A DNA stretch of 64,000 nt. It comes from Anaerozeibacter quisquiliarum (GTDB lineage: Bacteria; Bacillota; Clostridia; Christensenellales; Aristaeellaceae). Shown here piece after piece: positions 8,167 through 17,134 of this stretch. The position numbers and the translations under genes were made by a program. The stretch is taken from assembly GCA_051162045.1 (NCBI GenBank), contig JBISDI010000001.1. One strand, 5' to 3'. Under the pieces are notes generated by a model that worked only from the letters and a program-made list of their open reading frames with translations, was not told the origin of the DNA and searched no databases. The first letter of the stretch is position 1, and each line of letters starts with the position of its first letter.

Positions 8167-10800
8167 GTGCAGGATTATTTGAAACCCATGGAACAAGTGC
8201 TTGCGGAGCAGGGCAGCGCGCCGGAGGGCCTCGGTGAACAGGAGGCGGCAAAGCGGCTTGTCAAGTACGGCCCGAACGCTCTGGCCGAAGCCGAGAAGGA
8301 GGGGCTGGTGAAGCGCTTCCTCAAGCAACTGGCCGACCCGATGATCTTCATCCTGCTCGCGGCGGCGGCTGTGTCAGGCGCGACCGCGGCCTATGCCGGC
8401 GAGTCGTTCGCCGACGTGTTCATCATCCTGGCGGTGGTGCTCATCAACGCGGTGCTGGGCCTTATGCAGGAGAGCAAGGCCGAACAGGCGATCGAGGCGC
8501 TGAACAAGATCTCCGCGCCCACGGCCAAGGTGATGCGCGGCGGCCACCTGATGACCGTGGGGACTTCCGATCTGGTGCCGGGCGATGTGCTGGTGCTCGA
8601 GGCGGGCGACGCGATCGGGGCCGACGGCCGGCTGATCGAATGCGCCAGCCTCAAGGCGGAGGAGGCCGCGCTGACCGGCGAATCGGTGCCGGTCAACAAG
8701 GATACGGACGCGCTCGCCGGCGAGGGCGGGCGCGACGTGCCGCTGGGCGACCGGCGCAACATGGTCTACATGGGTTCGACGATCGCCTACGGGCGCGGCC
8801 GCGCCGTGGTGACCGCCACCGGCATGAACACCGAGGTGGGCAAGATTGCGGGCGCGCTGGCCCAGGCGGAGGAGGGTAAGACCCCGCTGCAGCGCAAGCT
8901 GTCCCAGCTGAGCCGCGCTCTGAGCTTTTTGGTGCTGGGCATCTGCGCGGCGATCTTCGTGGTCGACGTCGTCCGCATGGGCGGGAACGTGACCGGCGAG
9001 CGGCTGCTGCGTACCTTTATGGTGGCGGTCAGCCTGGCCGTGGCCGCGATCCCCGAGGGGCTGGCCGCGGTGGTCACCATCGTGCTGTCGATCGGCGTGA
9101 CCAACATGTCGAGGCGCGGCGCGATCATCCGCAAGCTGACCGCGGTCGAGACGCTGGGCTGCGCGCAGGTGATCTGCTCCGACAAGACCGGTACGCTCAC
9201 CCAGAACGTGATGACCGTGGTCGAGCAATCGGGCGCGGACGAGCGTCTGCTCGCGACCGCGATGGCGCTGGCCAGCGACGCGCGACTCGAGGCCGGCCAG
9301 GCGGTGGGCGAGCCGACCGAGTGCGCGCTGGTGAATTGCGCAGCCAAGCTGGGCCTCGACAAAGGCCGGCTGGAGGAAGCGACGCCGCGCGTGGGCGAAG
9401 CGCCGTTCGATTCGATGCGCAAGATGATGACCACGCTGCACCGCGCGAAAGACGGGCACATCGTCCAGTACACCAAGGGCGCGCCCGACGAGGTGCTCAA
9501 GCGCTCGACATTCATGCTGTCGGGCGGCGCGCGCGTTGAGCTGACCGACGCGCTGCGCGATCGGATCATGGCCGAGAACAAGCGCATGGCCGACAAGGCG
9601 CTGCGCGTACTGTGCGCCGCCACGCGCGATTGGGACGAGATGCCGGACAACCTCGAGCCGGAGGCGCTCGAAAACAGTCTGTGCTACCTGGGGCTCAGCG
9701 GCATGATCGACCCGGTCAGGCCGGAGGTGGGCTCGGCGATCGTCAAGTGCCGCACGGCGGGCATCCGGCCGGTGATGATTACCGGCGACCACAGGGACAC
9801 CGCGGTCGCAATCGCGCGGGAGCTGGGCATGCTGCAAGACGATCGGGAGGCGATCACCGGCGCGCAGCTGGACGACATCCCGGAAGCGGAACTGCCCGAG
9901 GCGGTCTCACAGCTGCGCGTGTACGCGCGCGTCCAGCCCGAGCACAAGGTGCGCATCGTGAACGCTTGGAGAAATCAGGGCAAGGTGGTCGCGATGACCG
10001 GCGACGGCGTCAACGACGCGCCCTCGATCAAGGCGGCGGACATCGGCGTGGGCATGGGCATCACCGGCACCGACGTGACCAAGAACGTGGCGGACATGGT
10101 GCTCTCGGACGACAATTTCGCCACGATCGTCAAGGCGGTGGAGGAAGGACGGCGCATCTACGACAACATCCGCAAGTCGGTGCAGTTCCTGCTGGCGAGC
10201 AACCTGTCGGAGGTGCTGGCGATCTTCGCGGCGACGCTGATGGGCTTCATCATCCTGGAACCGGCGCACCTTTTGTGGATCAACCTGATCACCGACTCGT
10301 TCCCGGCGCTGGCGCTGGGCATGGAAAAGGCGGAAGACGGCATCATGAAGCGCCCGCCGCGCGACCCGTCGGAGGGCATCTTCGCGGGCGGCGTAGGCGC
10401 GTCGGTGCTGCTGCAGGGCACGCTGGTGACGCTGATTACGCTGGCGGCCTACTTTATCGGCCACTTCATCGAGGCGGGCGAATGGGCGATGGTGAATAGC
10501 CACGACGGCACGACGATGGCGTTTCTGGCGCTGTCGATGACCGAGATCTTCCACGCATTCAACATGCGGCGGGTGAACGAGTCGATCTTCAGGATGAAGC
10601 ACCAAAACAAATTCCTGTGGGCCGCGATGGGGGCGTCGCTGGTGATGACCACGGCGGTCATCTACGTGCCGCTGCTGCGCGCAGCGTTCGGCTTCGCGCA
10701 CATCTCGCCGATGGAATACGCCATCTCGATGCTGCTCGCGCTTTCGATCATCCCGATGGTGGAGTTCGAGAAGTGGATCCGGCGGAAGCTGGCCAGGTAA
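8167..10800 (+). CDS. Cation-transporting P-type ATPase, probable Mn2+/Ca2+ exporter
   Basis: An 877-residue P2A-type ATPase. The actuator motif LTGESVPV, phosphorylation motif CSDKTGTLT (Asp339) and hinge MTGDGVNDAPS are intact. Metal-site residues resemble SERCA: Glu in AAIPEGL (M4), Asn and Glu in SNLSEVL (M5), and Asn, Thr and Asp in INLITDSFPA (M6). This suits Ca2+ or Mn2+ pumping out of the cytoplasm. The upstream Mn2+ riboswitch makes Mn2+ the better guess. The GTG at 8167 follows GGGAGGATTGCAAC; an upstream in-frame GTG lies inside the riboswitch and is rejected. It is a single-gene unit between the riboswitch and a strong terminator. Confidence 0.93.
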   Translation: MQDYLKPMEQVLAEQGSAPEGLGEQEAAKRLVKYGPNALAEAEKEGLVKRFLKQLADPMIFILLAAAAVSGATAAYAGESFADVFIILAVVLINAVLGLMQESKAEQAIEALNKISAPTAKVMRGGHLMTVGTSDLVPGDVLVLEAGDAIGADGRLIECASLKAEEAALTGESVPVNKDTDALAGEGGRDVPLGDRRNMVYMGSTIAYGRGRAVVTATGMNTEVGKIAGALAQAEEGKTPLQRKLSQLSRALSFLVLGICAAIFVVDVVRMGGNVTGERLLRTFMVAVSLAVAAIPEGLAAVVTIVLSIGVTNMSRRGAIIRKLTAVETLGCAQVICSDKTGTLTQNVMTVVEQSGADERLLATAMALASDARLEAGQAVGEPTECALVNCAAKLGLDKGRLEEATPRVGEAPFDSMRKMMTTLHRAKDGHIVQYTKGAPDEVLKRSTFMLSGGARVELTDALRDRIMAENKRMADKALRVLCAATRDWDEMPDNLEPEALENSLCYLGLSGMIDPVRPEVGSAIVKCRTAGIRPVMITGDHRDTAVAIARELGMLQDDREAITGAQLDDIPEAELPEAVSQLRVYARVQPEHKVRIVNAWRNQGKVVAMTGDGVNDAPSIKAADIGVGMGITGTDVTKNVADMVLSDDNFATIVKAVEEGRRIYDNIRKSVQFLLASNLSEVLAIFAATLMGFIILEPAHLLWINLITDSFPALALGMEKAEDGIMKRPPRDPSEGIFAGGVGASVLLQGTLVTLITLAAYFIGHFIEAGEWAMVNSHDGTTMAFLALSMTEIFHAFNMRRVNESIFRMKHQNKFLWAAMGASLVMTTAVIYVPLLRAAFGFAHISPMEYAISMLLALSIIPMVEFEKWIRRKLAR

Positions 10801-10862
10801 TTGCAGATCAAATTCCTCGCGCGCGGGCCGCTGCATTTGCGCCGTCTCGCGCCCACAAAAGA

Positions 10863-10898
10863 CGAAGGCGTAGCGCCGCTACGCCTTCGCCTTTTTTT
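10863..10898. terminator. Bidirectional terminator between the ATPase gene and azlD
   Basis: A 12-bp perfect stem (10863-10874 with 10878-10889) has a three-base loop and is followed by seven Ts on the plus strand. On the minus strand it is followed by TCTTTTG, so it can also end azlCD transcription. Confidence 0.88.
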
Positions 10899-10952
10899 GC
10901 AAGCGCGATCTGGCGAAGATTTCCCTCGCCGCGCGCCCTAATCAGCTCCTAC

Positions 10953-11282
10953 CTAGATAAACACGAGCTGCACCAACAGCATGTACACGACGGTGCCCGC
11001 GGCGATCGACAGCAGCATCTGCCGCTTCCAGACGTGCAGCAGGGTCACGACGCCCAGCGCGATCAGCTCCGGGACACCGTGGTGCCCGGTCAGCACCCGC
11101 ACGTCCTTGAGGCTGTAGATGAGCAGCAGTCCCAGCACCGCCGCGGGCAGCACCTTGCCCAGGTATTGCACGAACCGGGGCGTGGGCCTCGTCGCCGGAA
11201 ACAGGATGAACGGCAAAAAACGCGTGATGACCGTGCCCAGCACCACCATCGCAACGGTGATCACCTGCTCGCCCAACGTCAT
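10953..11282 (-). CDS. azlD: Branched-chain amino acid exporter small subunit, AzlD family
   Basis: A 109-residue hydrophobic protein with four likely membrane segments, the usual AzlD size. It starts [20 protein letters not shown] and has the family signature RFLPFILFP. It pairs with AzlC to export branched-chain amino acids and analogues across the membrane. Its start overlaps the azlC stop (ATGA at 11279-11282), so translation is coupled. No Lrp-type regulator gene is adjacent. Confidence 0.9.
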   Translation of the reverse strand: MTLGEQVITVAMVVLGTVITRFLPFILFPATRPTPRFVQYLGKVLPAAVLGLLLIYSLKDVRVLTGHHGVPELIALGVVTLLHVWKRQMLLSIAAGTVVYMLLVQLVFI

Positions 11283-12004
11283 GCCTTTTCACCCGCCTTT
11301 TCGAGTGGTTTCCTGAGCAGCGTAAGCGCCGCGAAGATCGTCAACATCGACGGGATGATGAAGCCCGACGCGCCAAACAGCTTAAGGCAGCCAAGCGACA
11401 GCCCCAGCCCCAGCAGCGAGCTTGCATGCCGCTCCTCCTTCATCCATTGCTCGAGGAAGATCACGGCGAACAGCGCGGTCATCACGAACTCCAGCCCCTT
11501 CGTGTCAAAGCGGATCAGCGTGCCGAACAGGCCGCCCAGGGTCGCCCCCGCCACCCAATAGATTTGATTGAGCAGGGTGACGAAGAACATGAACCAACCC
11601 CGGTCGATGCCCGGGGCGATGTCGGCCGTGCAGTTGATCGAAAAGGACTCGTCGCACATCCCGAAGATCAGGTAGATGCGCCTTAGCCCCGACACATTGT
11701 ACTTCTCCAGCATAGACAGCCCATAGAACAGGTGCCGGGCATTGATCATCAGCGCGAGCAGCAGCGCGCGCATGGGCGCGAATGCGCCCAGCAGCATGCC
11801 CACCGTCACGAACTCGACCGACCCTGCGAAGATGGTCAGGCTCATGAGCATCGGGTACCAGAAGCTGAAGCCCGACGCGTTCATGTAGATGCCGTACGCG
11901 AGGCCCAGGAACAGGAAGCCCGCCATGATCGGTATGGTCGCGGGGAAGGCGGTCCTCAGCGCCGCGATCTTGGTGTTGCGCTTGTCGCCTGCGGGTGTTC
12001 TCAA
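11279..12004 (-). CDS. azlC: Branched-chain amino acid exporter large subunit, AzlC family
   Basis: A 241-residue membrane protein of normal AzlC length. Typical segments include [17 protein letters not shown] near the N-terminus and [14 protein letters not shown]. The start is a TTG at 12002-12004, with AAGGAG ten bases upstream. It is the first gene of the azlC-azlD pair and is read from its own promoter. Confidence 0.9.
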   Translation of the reverse strand: MRTPAGDKRNTKIAALRTAFPATIPIMAGFLFLGLAYGIYMNASGFSFWYPMLMSLTIFAGSVEFVTVGMLLGAFAPMRALLLALMINARHLFYGLSMLEKYNVSGLRRIYLIFGMCDESFSINCTADIAPGIDRGWFMFFVTLLNQIYWVAGATLGGLFGTLIRFDTKGLEFVMTALFAVIFLEQWMKEERHASSLLGLGLSLGCLKLFGASGFIIPSMLTIFAALTLLRKPLEKAGEKA

Positions 12005-12036
12005 CGTGTATCAGCTCCTTGGCATGCGTGGGTACG

Positions 12037-12065
12037 ATTATAGCATCGCCAGCTTCCGTGATCAA
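12037..12065 (-). promoter_or_regulatory. Promoter of azlCD
   Basis: On the minus strand TTGATC (12060-12065) and a perfect TATAAT (12037-12042) have a 17-bp spacer, about 30 bases upstream of azlC. Confidence 0.7.
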
Positions 12066-12077
12066 TGGCGTAATGGT

Positions 12078-12113
12078 ATAATAACAAAGCCCCGGACGCC
12101 GCAGCATCCGGGG
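12078..12113 (-). terminator. Terminator of the glgC-glgD-glgA operon
   Basis: A 10-bp stem (12090-12099 with 12104-12113, one G-U pair) and tetraloop are followed on the minus strand by CTTTGTTATTAT. It lies just downstream of the glgA stop and upstream of the azlC promoter. Confidence 0.85.
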
Positions 12114-12135
12114 ACTACTGTTATTCTGCGCTTAC

Positions 12136-13740
12136 CTATGTCTCGGCCTTCTTGGCGCGCGGCTTTCTGGGCTTGGGCGCTGCGGGCGCAGCTGCCTTCG
12201 CCGCTTCCGCCTTGTTTGCGGGCTCTTTTTTTCCGGGCGCGGCCTTGACGGCTTCGGCCTTCGGCCCTGCCTTGGGCTTGCGGGCGCGGGGCTTGGGGAC
12301 GGCTACGCCGACCAGCTGCGCGTATAGCTCGGCGTAGTTAAGCGCCGACTGATCCCATCCGTACTGGCCGTTCATCGCGCGCGTCATCAGCATGCGCCAT
12401 ACGTCCGGATGATTTTTGTAGTGGTCGACCGCGCGCTCGATCACGCTGAGCATGTCGTGCGCGTTGTAGTTGAAGAAGGTAAAGCCGTTGCCCTCTCCGG
12501 TGTATTCGTTGTAGGACAGCACCGTGTCGCGCAGGCCGCCGGTCTCGCGCACGATCGGCAGCGTGCCGTAACGCAGCGCGATCATCTGGCTCAGGCCGCA
12601 GGGCTCGAACATCGAGGGCATCAGGAACATGTCGGCCGCGGCGTAGATGCGGTGGGCCAGCGGGGCGTTCATCTCCACGCGCGCCGCGAGGCTGCCGGCG
12701 TACTTCCACTGCCCCCAGCTGAACAGATCCACGTACCTGTCCTCGCCCATACCCAGCACCACCAGCTGCGCGCCGGTTTTCATAATCCCGCCGAGCACCC
12801 GATCGACCAGGTCGAGCCCCTTCTGCCCCGACAAGCGGGTGACCATGGCGATCATCGGGATGTCCGCGCCTTCGTTGAGCCCGAGCTCCCGCTGCAGCGC
12901 CAGCTTGTTGTCGGCCTTGTGATCGAGCGTATCCGCGCCGTAGCGCGCCTCGATCATCGGGTCGGTTTCGGGGTTGTACTCGTCCACGTCGATGCCGTTG
13001 AGGATGCCGTGAAGGTCGGCGCTTCGCGCGCGCAGCAACCCGTCCAGCTTCTCGCCGTAGTAGGCGGTCTGGATCTCCTCGACATAGCTGGGGCTGACCG
13101 TGGTGATCTTGTCGGCATAGGTCAGGCCGGCCTTCATAAACGAGCACTGTCCGTAGAACTCCAGCTTGTCGCTTTGATACATGTCGGGGCCCAGCGCCAC
13201 CAGATCCTCGATCTCGCCGATTGGGAACACGCCCTGATACTGCAGGTTATGCACGGTGAACACCGTCTTCACCTGCCGGTAGGGCGGCAGCACCCGGTAC
13301 TGCACCTCGAGCATCGGCGCGATCAGGCCGGTCTGCCAGTCGTTCAGGTGCAGCACATCCGGCATGAAGTCGATCTGCGCCAGCGCCTCGAGCACCGCGC
13401 GGCAGAAGAAGGCGAAGCGCTCGCCCTCGTCGCCGCCCATCCCGTAGATGTAGGAGCGCCCGAAATAATACTCATTGTCGATGAAGTAGTAGGTCACGTC
13501 GCCTTCGACCAGCTTTTCGATGCCCACGTATTGTCGACGCCAGCCCAGGTTGACGTAGAAGAACAGCACGTGCTCGAGCTTGCTGCGCCATTGATCGTGC
13601 ATCGTGCGGTACAGCGGCGAGATCACGCGCGCGTCCACGCCTTGTTTTTTGAGCGCCCTGGGCAGCGCGCCGACCACGTCGGCCAGCCCGCCCGTCTTGG
13701 AAAAGGGGACGCATTCGGAAGCGACCAGCAGCACCTTCAT
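12136..13740 (-). CDS. glgA: Glycogen synthase with an Ala/Lys/Pro-rich C-terminal tail
   Basis: A 534-residue GT5 glycogen synthase that extends alpha-1,4-glucan from ADP-glucose. The N-terminal SKTGGLADVVGALP is the ADP-glucose-binding KTGGL motif, and the C-terminal half carries the GT-B signature around MFEPCGLSQMIALRYG. GlgA is normally about 480 residues. Here about 55 extra residues after VAVPKPRARK consist almost only of Ala, Lys, Pro, Arg and Glu, a disordered basic tail. It is the last gene of glgC-glgD-glgA, 37 bases after glgD. The enzyme assignment is secure; the tail has no recognised function. Confidence 0.95.
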   Translation of the reverse strand: MKVLLVASECVPFSKTGGLADVVGALPRALKKQGVDARVISPLYRTMHDQWRSKLEHVLFFYVNLGWRRQYVGIEKLVEGDVTYYFIDNEYYFGRSYIYGMGGDEGERFAFFCRAVLEALAQIDFMPDVLHLNDWQTGLIAPMLEVQYRVLPPYRQVKTVFTVHNLQYQGVFPIGEIEDLVALGPDMYQSDKLEFYGQCSFMKAGLTYADKITTVSPSYVEEIQTAYYGEKLDGLLRARSADLHGILNGIDVDEYNPETDPMIEARYGADTLDHKADNKLALQRELGLNEGADIPMIAMVTRLSGQKGLDLVDRVLGGIMKTGAQLVVLGMGEDRYVDLFSWGQWKYAGSLAARVEMNAPLAHRIYAAADMFLMPSMFEPCGLSQMIALRYGTLPIVRETGGLRDTVLSYNEYTGEGNGFTFFNYNAHDMLSVIERAVDHYKNHPDVWRMLMTRAMNGQYGWDQSALNYAELYAQLVGVAVPKPRARKPKAGPKAEAVKAAPGKKEPANKAEAAKAAAPAAPKPRKPRAKKAET

Positions 13741-13777
13741 GGTTATGCCCTCCTCGCGGATAGGTTACCCGGCCCGA

Positions 13778-14908
13778 CTACAATGTCGTATTCTTTCCGA
13801 TGACGATCGGGTATTCGCTCTGGCCGATCAGCTTGCCCGAGCGTATGGTGACCGCCTTGTCGAAGATCACGTTTTCGATCTCCACATTTTCCTGGATATC
13901 ACAATCCTGCATGATGACCGAGTTGCGCACGGTCGCGCCGCGCCGCACGCGCACGCCGCGGAACAGCACGCTGTTCTCGACCGTGCCGTCGATGATGCAG
14001 CCGTCGGCCACCAGCGAGTTGTGCGCGGTAGCAAAGGTGCCGTACTTGGCGGGCACCTCGTCGCGCACCTTGGTGTAGACCGGGTGCGTGCCGAAGAACT
14101 CATGGCGCAGGTTCGCGTCCAGCATGTCGAGGTTCAGGCGGTAGAAACTCAGGATCGACTCCACGCGCTGGTGGTAGCCCTTGTGCTCATAGCCGCGGAT
14201 CTTCAAAAGCCCGCTCTTGAGGTACTGGTTCTGCAAAGTCCTGTGCATGTCGTGGATGCCGTGCGCCACCGCCTGATCGATCATGTGCAGCAGTAGCGTA
14301 CGCTTGACCAGGATCACGTTCATGCTGAAATTCCCGTAGGAGGGCGTGGTTGCGCCGATCTCGATGTCCAGCACATTGCCCTTGTCGTCCAACTGCAGGA
14401 AGTTGTGGTTGGAGTTGTTGTAGGGCCGCGAGCCTAAGCCGTGCGGGCGCCTGGTGTACATCAGCGTGACGTCCGCACCCGACTCGACGTGTTCGCGCAG
14501 CATGTCGTCGAAGGTTACGTTGAACACCGAATAGGTGCTCGAAAACAGCACGTACTCCTGCTTGGAACGGCGGATATAGCTGATGTTGGAGCGCAGCGAG
14601 TCGATCGTGCCGTCGTAGTGGCCCACGTTCTCGCGCGTCTGGAACGGCGGCAGGATAAAAAGGCCCTCGTTCTTGGTGTGCAGGTCCCACTCCTTGCCCG
14701 CGCCCAGGTGGTCCATCAGCGAGTGGTAGTTCTTCTGCATAATCACGCCCACGTTGCGGATGCCCGAGTTGACCATGCTGGACAGGATGAAGTCGATGAT
14801 GCGGTAGCGTCCGATCACCGGCAGCGCGGCGACCGCGCGCGACGCCGTCAATTCACGAAGCGCAACGTCGTCCTTGGTGGTATAGATGATGCCCATGACG
14901 TCCTTCAT
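13778..14908 (-). CDS. glgD: Glucose-1-phosphate adenylyltransferase subunit GlgD
   Basis: A 376-residue GlgC paralogue with a degenerate nucleotidyltransferase domain: it opens MKDVMGIIYTTKDDVALREL instead of the [10 protein letters not shown] of GlgC, and keeps the left-handed beta-helix C-terminus. In Bacillota GlgD forms a complex with GlgC and raises its activity in making ADP-glucose. Its ATG abuts the glgC stop without a gap, with a GAGGGAGC ribosome binding site inside glgC, so translation is coupled. Confidence 0.94.
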   Translation of the reverse strand: MKDVMGIIYTTKDDVALRELTASRAVAALPVIGRYRIIDFILSSMVNSGIRNVGVIMQKNYHSLMDHLGAGKEWDLHTKNEGLFILPPFQTRENVGHYDGTIDSLRSNISYIRRSKQEYVLFSSTYSVFNVTFDDMLREHVESGADVTLMYTRRPHGLGSRPYNNSNHNFLQLDDKGNVLDIEIGATTPSYGNFSMNVILVKRTLLLHMIDQAVAHGIHDMHRTLQNQYLKSGLLKIRGYEHKGYHQRVESILSFYRLNLDMLDANLRHEFFGTHPVYTKVRDEVPAKYGTFATAHNSLVADGCIIDGTVENSVLFRGVRVRRGATVRNSVIMQDCDIQENVEIENVIFDKAVTIRSGKLIGQSEYPIVIGKNTTL

Positions 14909-16096
14909 TTACGCTCCCTCCCTTCGTCCGTCCGCCTGCTCGCCGGGTTGCACGACGGTGCCTTCGCCAAGCACCGCGCCCGAGCCGACCAGCGCGATCT
15001 CGCTGTCGCCGCCGCCGCCCACGCACGCATTCTCGCCGACGTCGGCGTTCTCGCCCACAATCGCGCGGCGCACCACCGCGCCTTTGCGGATCACCGTGCC
15101 CGGCATAATCACGCTGTCCTCGACCACCGCGCCGGCCTCCACGGTGACGCCCGCGTACAGCACCGACCGAAACGCCGTGCCGAACACTTGGCAGCCCTCG
15201 GTCACCATGCTGCCGTCCACCTGCGCTTCGGGGCCGACGAAGTGGGGCGGCATGATCGGGTTGCGCGCGTAGATGCGCCAGCGCTTGTCGTACAGGTTGA
15301 ACTCGGGCGGGTCCTTAATCAGATCCATGTTGCTCTCCCAGAGCGAGTAGATCGTGCCCACATCCTTCCAGTAGTCCTCAAAGTTGTAGGCCATCAATTT
15401 AAGATCGTCCAAGATCATCGCGGGGATAATGTTCTTGCCGAAGTCGTTGTGGGAGTTGGGGTTCTGCTCGTCCTGCGTCAGGTACTTGCGCAGCGCCGAC
15501 CAGTTGAAGATGTACACGCCCATCGAGGCGCGGTTGCTCTTGGGGTTCTTGGGTTTTTCCTCGAACTCGGTGATCCGGCCCTCGGCATCGGTGTTCATCA
15601 GGCCGAACGAAGACGCGTCCTCCCACGGCACCGGGCGCACCGCGATCGTGCAGTCGGCCCCGTGCTTGGTGTGGAAGCGCAGCATGGCGTTGTAATCCAT
15701 TTTGTAGATGTGATCGCCCGACAGGATCAGCACGTACTCGGGGTTATACTGCTCGATGAACGGGATGTTTTGATAAATCGCGTTGGCCGTGCCGCGGTAC
15801 CATTCGCCGATCTTGCCCTTGACGTAGGGCGGCAGCACGAACACGCCGCCGTTGACCAAGTCGAGGTCCCACGGCTGGCCGGTGCCGATGTAACGATTGA
15901 GCTCGAGCGGCATGTACTGCGTGAGTACGCCGACCACGTCGATACCCGAGTTGGAGCAGTTTGACAGCGGGAAATCGATGATGCGGTATTTTCCGCCGAA
16001 AGGCACGGCGGGCTTGGCCAGGGTCTTGGTCAGCAGTCCCAACCGGCTGCCTTGCCCTCCGGCAAGCAGCATGGCGATGCACTGCTTCTTCTGCAT
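14909..16096 (-). CDS. glgC: Glucose-1-phosphate adenylyltransferase catalytic subunit
   Basis: A 395-residue ADP-glucose pyrophosphorylase. It has the nucleotidyltransferase motif [14 protein letters not shown], the [14 protein letters not shown] segment and the [11 protein letters not shown] glucose-1-phosphate region, then a left-handed beta-helix. It makes ADP-glucose from ATP and glucose-1-phosphate, the committed step of glycogen synthesis. It is first in the glgC-glgD-glgA operon. The upstream gap (16097-16276) holds an AT-rich TATAAT on the minus strand near 16167, but I see no good -35 box. Confidence 0.96.
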   Translation of the reverse strand: MQKKQCIAMLLAGGQGSRLGLLTKTLAKPAVPFGGKYRIIDFPLSNCSNSGIDVVGVLTQYMPLELNRYIGTGQPWDLDLVNGGVFVLPPYVKGKIGEWYRGTANAIYQNIPFIEQYNPEYVLILSGDHIYKMDYNAMLRFHTKHGADCTIAVRPVPWEDASSFGLMNTDAEGRITEFEEKPKNPKSNRASMGVYIFNWSALRKYLTQDEQNPNSHNDFGKNIIPAMILDDLKLMAYNFEDYWKDVGTIYSLWESNMDLIKDPPEFNLYDKRWRIYARNPIMPPHFVGPEAQVDGSMVTEGCQVFGTAFRSVLYAGVTVEAGAVVEDSVIMPGTVIRKGAVVRRAIVGENADVGENACVGGGGDSEIALVGSGAVLGEGTVVQPGEQADGRREGA

Positions 16097-16276
16097 CCGG
16101 AACCAACTCCTTTACTTGTGACATCCCAAAGGGGGAAACAACCGGGTTTATAACCAGTTAATAACATTATACTATATATCCTGCCGGAATACCACTGCGG
16201 AAGCAAAAATATCCCGGCAAAACCGACAGGGGATTGTTTTGAACGTTTTCGACAAAATTTTACGTTGACGCATGCT

Positions 16277-17134
16277 CTATGTCAGGGAAAAGCGATCTTT
16301 TATGCGCAGCCGGGCGCGGTAGACCTCGTTGCGCGCCCGCCCGTCCGCGAGCGCGCGCTCAGCCGCGTCTTGCAGTGACAGGCCGTCCAGCATGGCGAGG
16401 ATCAGCTCGGCCTCGACCGGCAGCGCCTCGCGCGGGGGCTCGGCCGCGGGTCGGTCGGGCCAGGCCACGACCACCGAGTATTCGCCCTTTTCGATGTTGG
16501 GGTTCGCGCGCAGCTTTTCCAGCACCTCCAAGGCCGGAGCGGTGACGATCTGCTCGTAGCGCTTGGAGATATCGCAGGCCACCGAGACGCGGCAGTCGCC
16601 CGACAGCGCGCAGATCGTCTCCATCAGCTTAAGTACCCTGTGAGGCGACTCGTAAAACACCGACACCGGCAGATGCGCGTCCCAGGCCGATTGGAGCGCC
16701 GCCTTCAGCGCCTTGGCCTCGCGCGGCAAGAAGCCGTAGAACGCGAACGCACGCGCGTCGAACCCGCAGGCCGACAGGTGGGCGGTCAGCGCGGATGGCC
16801 CGCACACCGGCGTGACCCGGATACCCCGCTCAATCGCGGCGCGCACCAGCGGCACGCCGGGGTCGGAGATGCCCGGCGTGCCCGCGTCGCAGGTCAGGCA
16901 GACCATGAGGTCTTCCGCGAGCATCCGCTCCGCCAGCGCGTCGGCCTTTTGGCCTTCATTGTGGCGGTGCAGCGAGGTGAGCGGCTTCTTGATCCCCAGG
17001 TGGTTCAGCAGCTTCATCGTGACCCGCGTGTCTTCGGCCGCGATCAGGTCGCAGCTCGAAAGCGCCCACTTCATCCGCTCGCTCAGATCCGAAAGGTTGC
17101 CGATCGGGGTGGCCACCACGTACAACTCAGCCAT
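16277..17134 (-). CDS. rsmI: 16S rRNA (cytidine-1402-2'-O)-methyltransferase
   Basis: A 285-residue RsmI. It opens AELYVVATPIGNLSDLSERM and carries AEDTRVTMKLLNHLGI and TCDAGTPGISDPG, all diagnostic of this SAM-dependent enzyme of the tetrapyrrole-methylase fold. It 2'-O-methylates C1402 of 16S rRNA at the decoding site. The second of two nearby ATGs is chosen because it lies six bases after GGAGG; the first would touch the ribosome binding site. It overlaps the end of the upstream Rmt-like gene by eight bases, so both rRNA methyltransferases are probably made from one transcript. Confidence 0.95.
   Translation of the reverse strand: MAELYVVATPIGNLSDLSERMKWALSSCDLIAAEDTRVTMKLLNHLGIKKPLTSLHRHNEGQKADALAERMLAEDLMVCLTCDAGTPGISDPGVPLVRAAIERGIRVTPVCGPSALTAHLSACGFDARAFAFYGFLPREAKALKAALQSAWDAHLPVSVFYESPHRVLKLMETICALSGDCRVSVACDISKRYEQIVTAPALEVLEKLRANPNIEKGEYSVVVAWPDRPAAEPPREALPVEAELILAMLDGLSLQDAAERALADGRARNEVYRARLRIKDRFSLT

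Noticed and set aside
8374..9837. Minus-strand open frame of 487 codons
   Set aside because: Antisense to the P-type ATPase gene, whose motifs are intact throughout.
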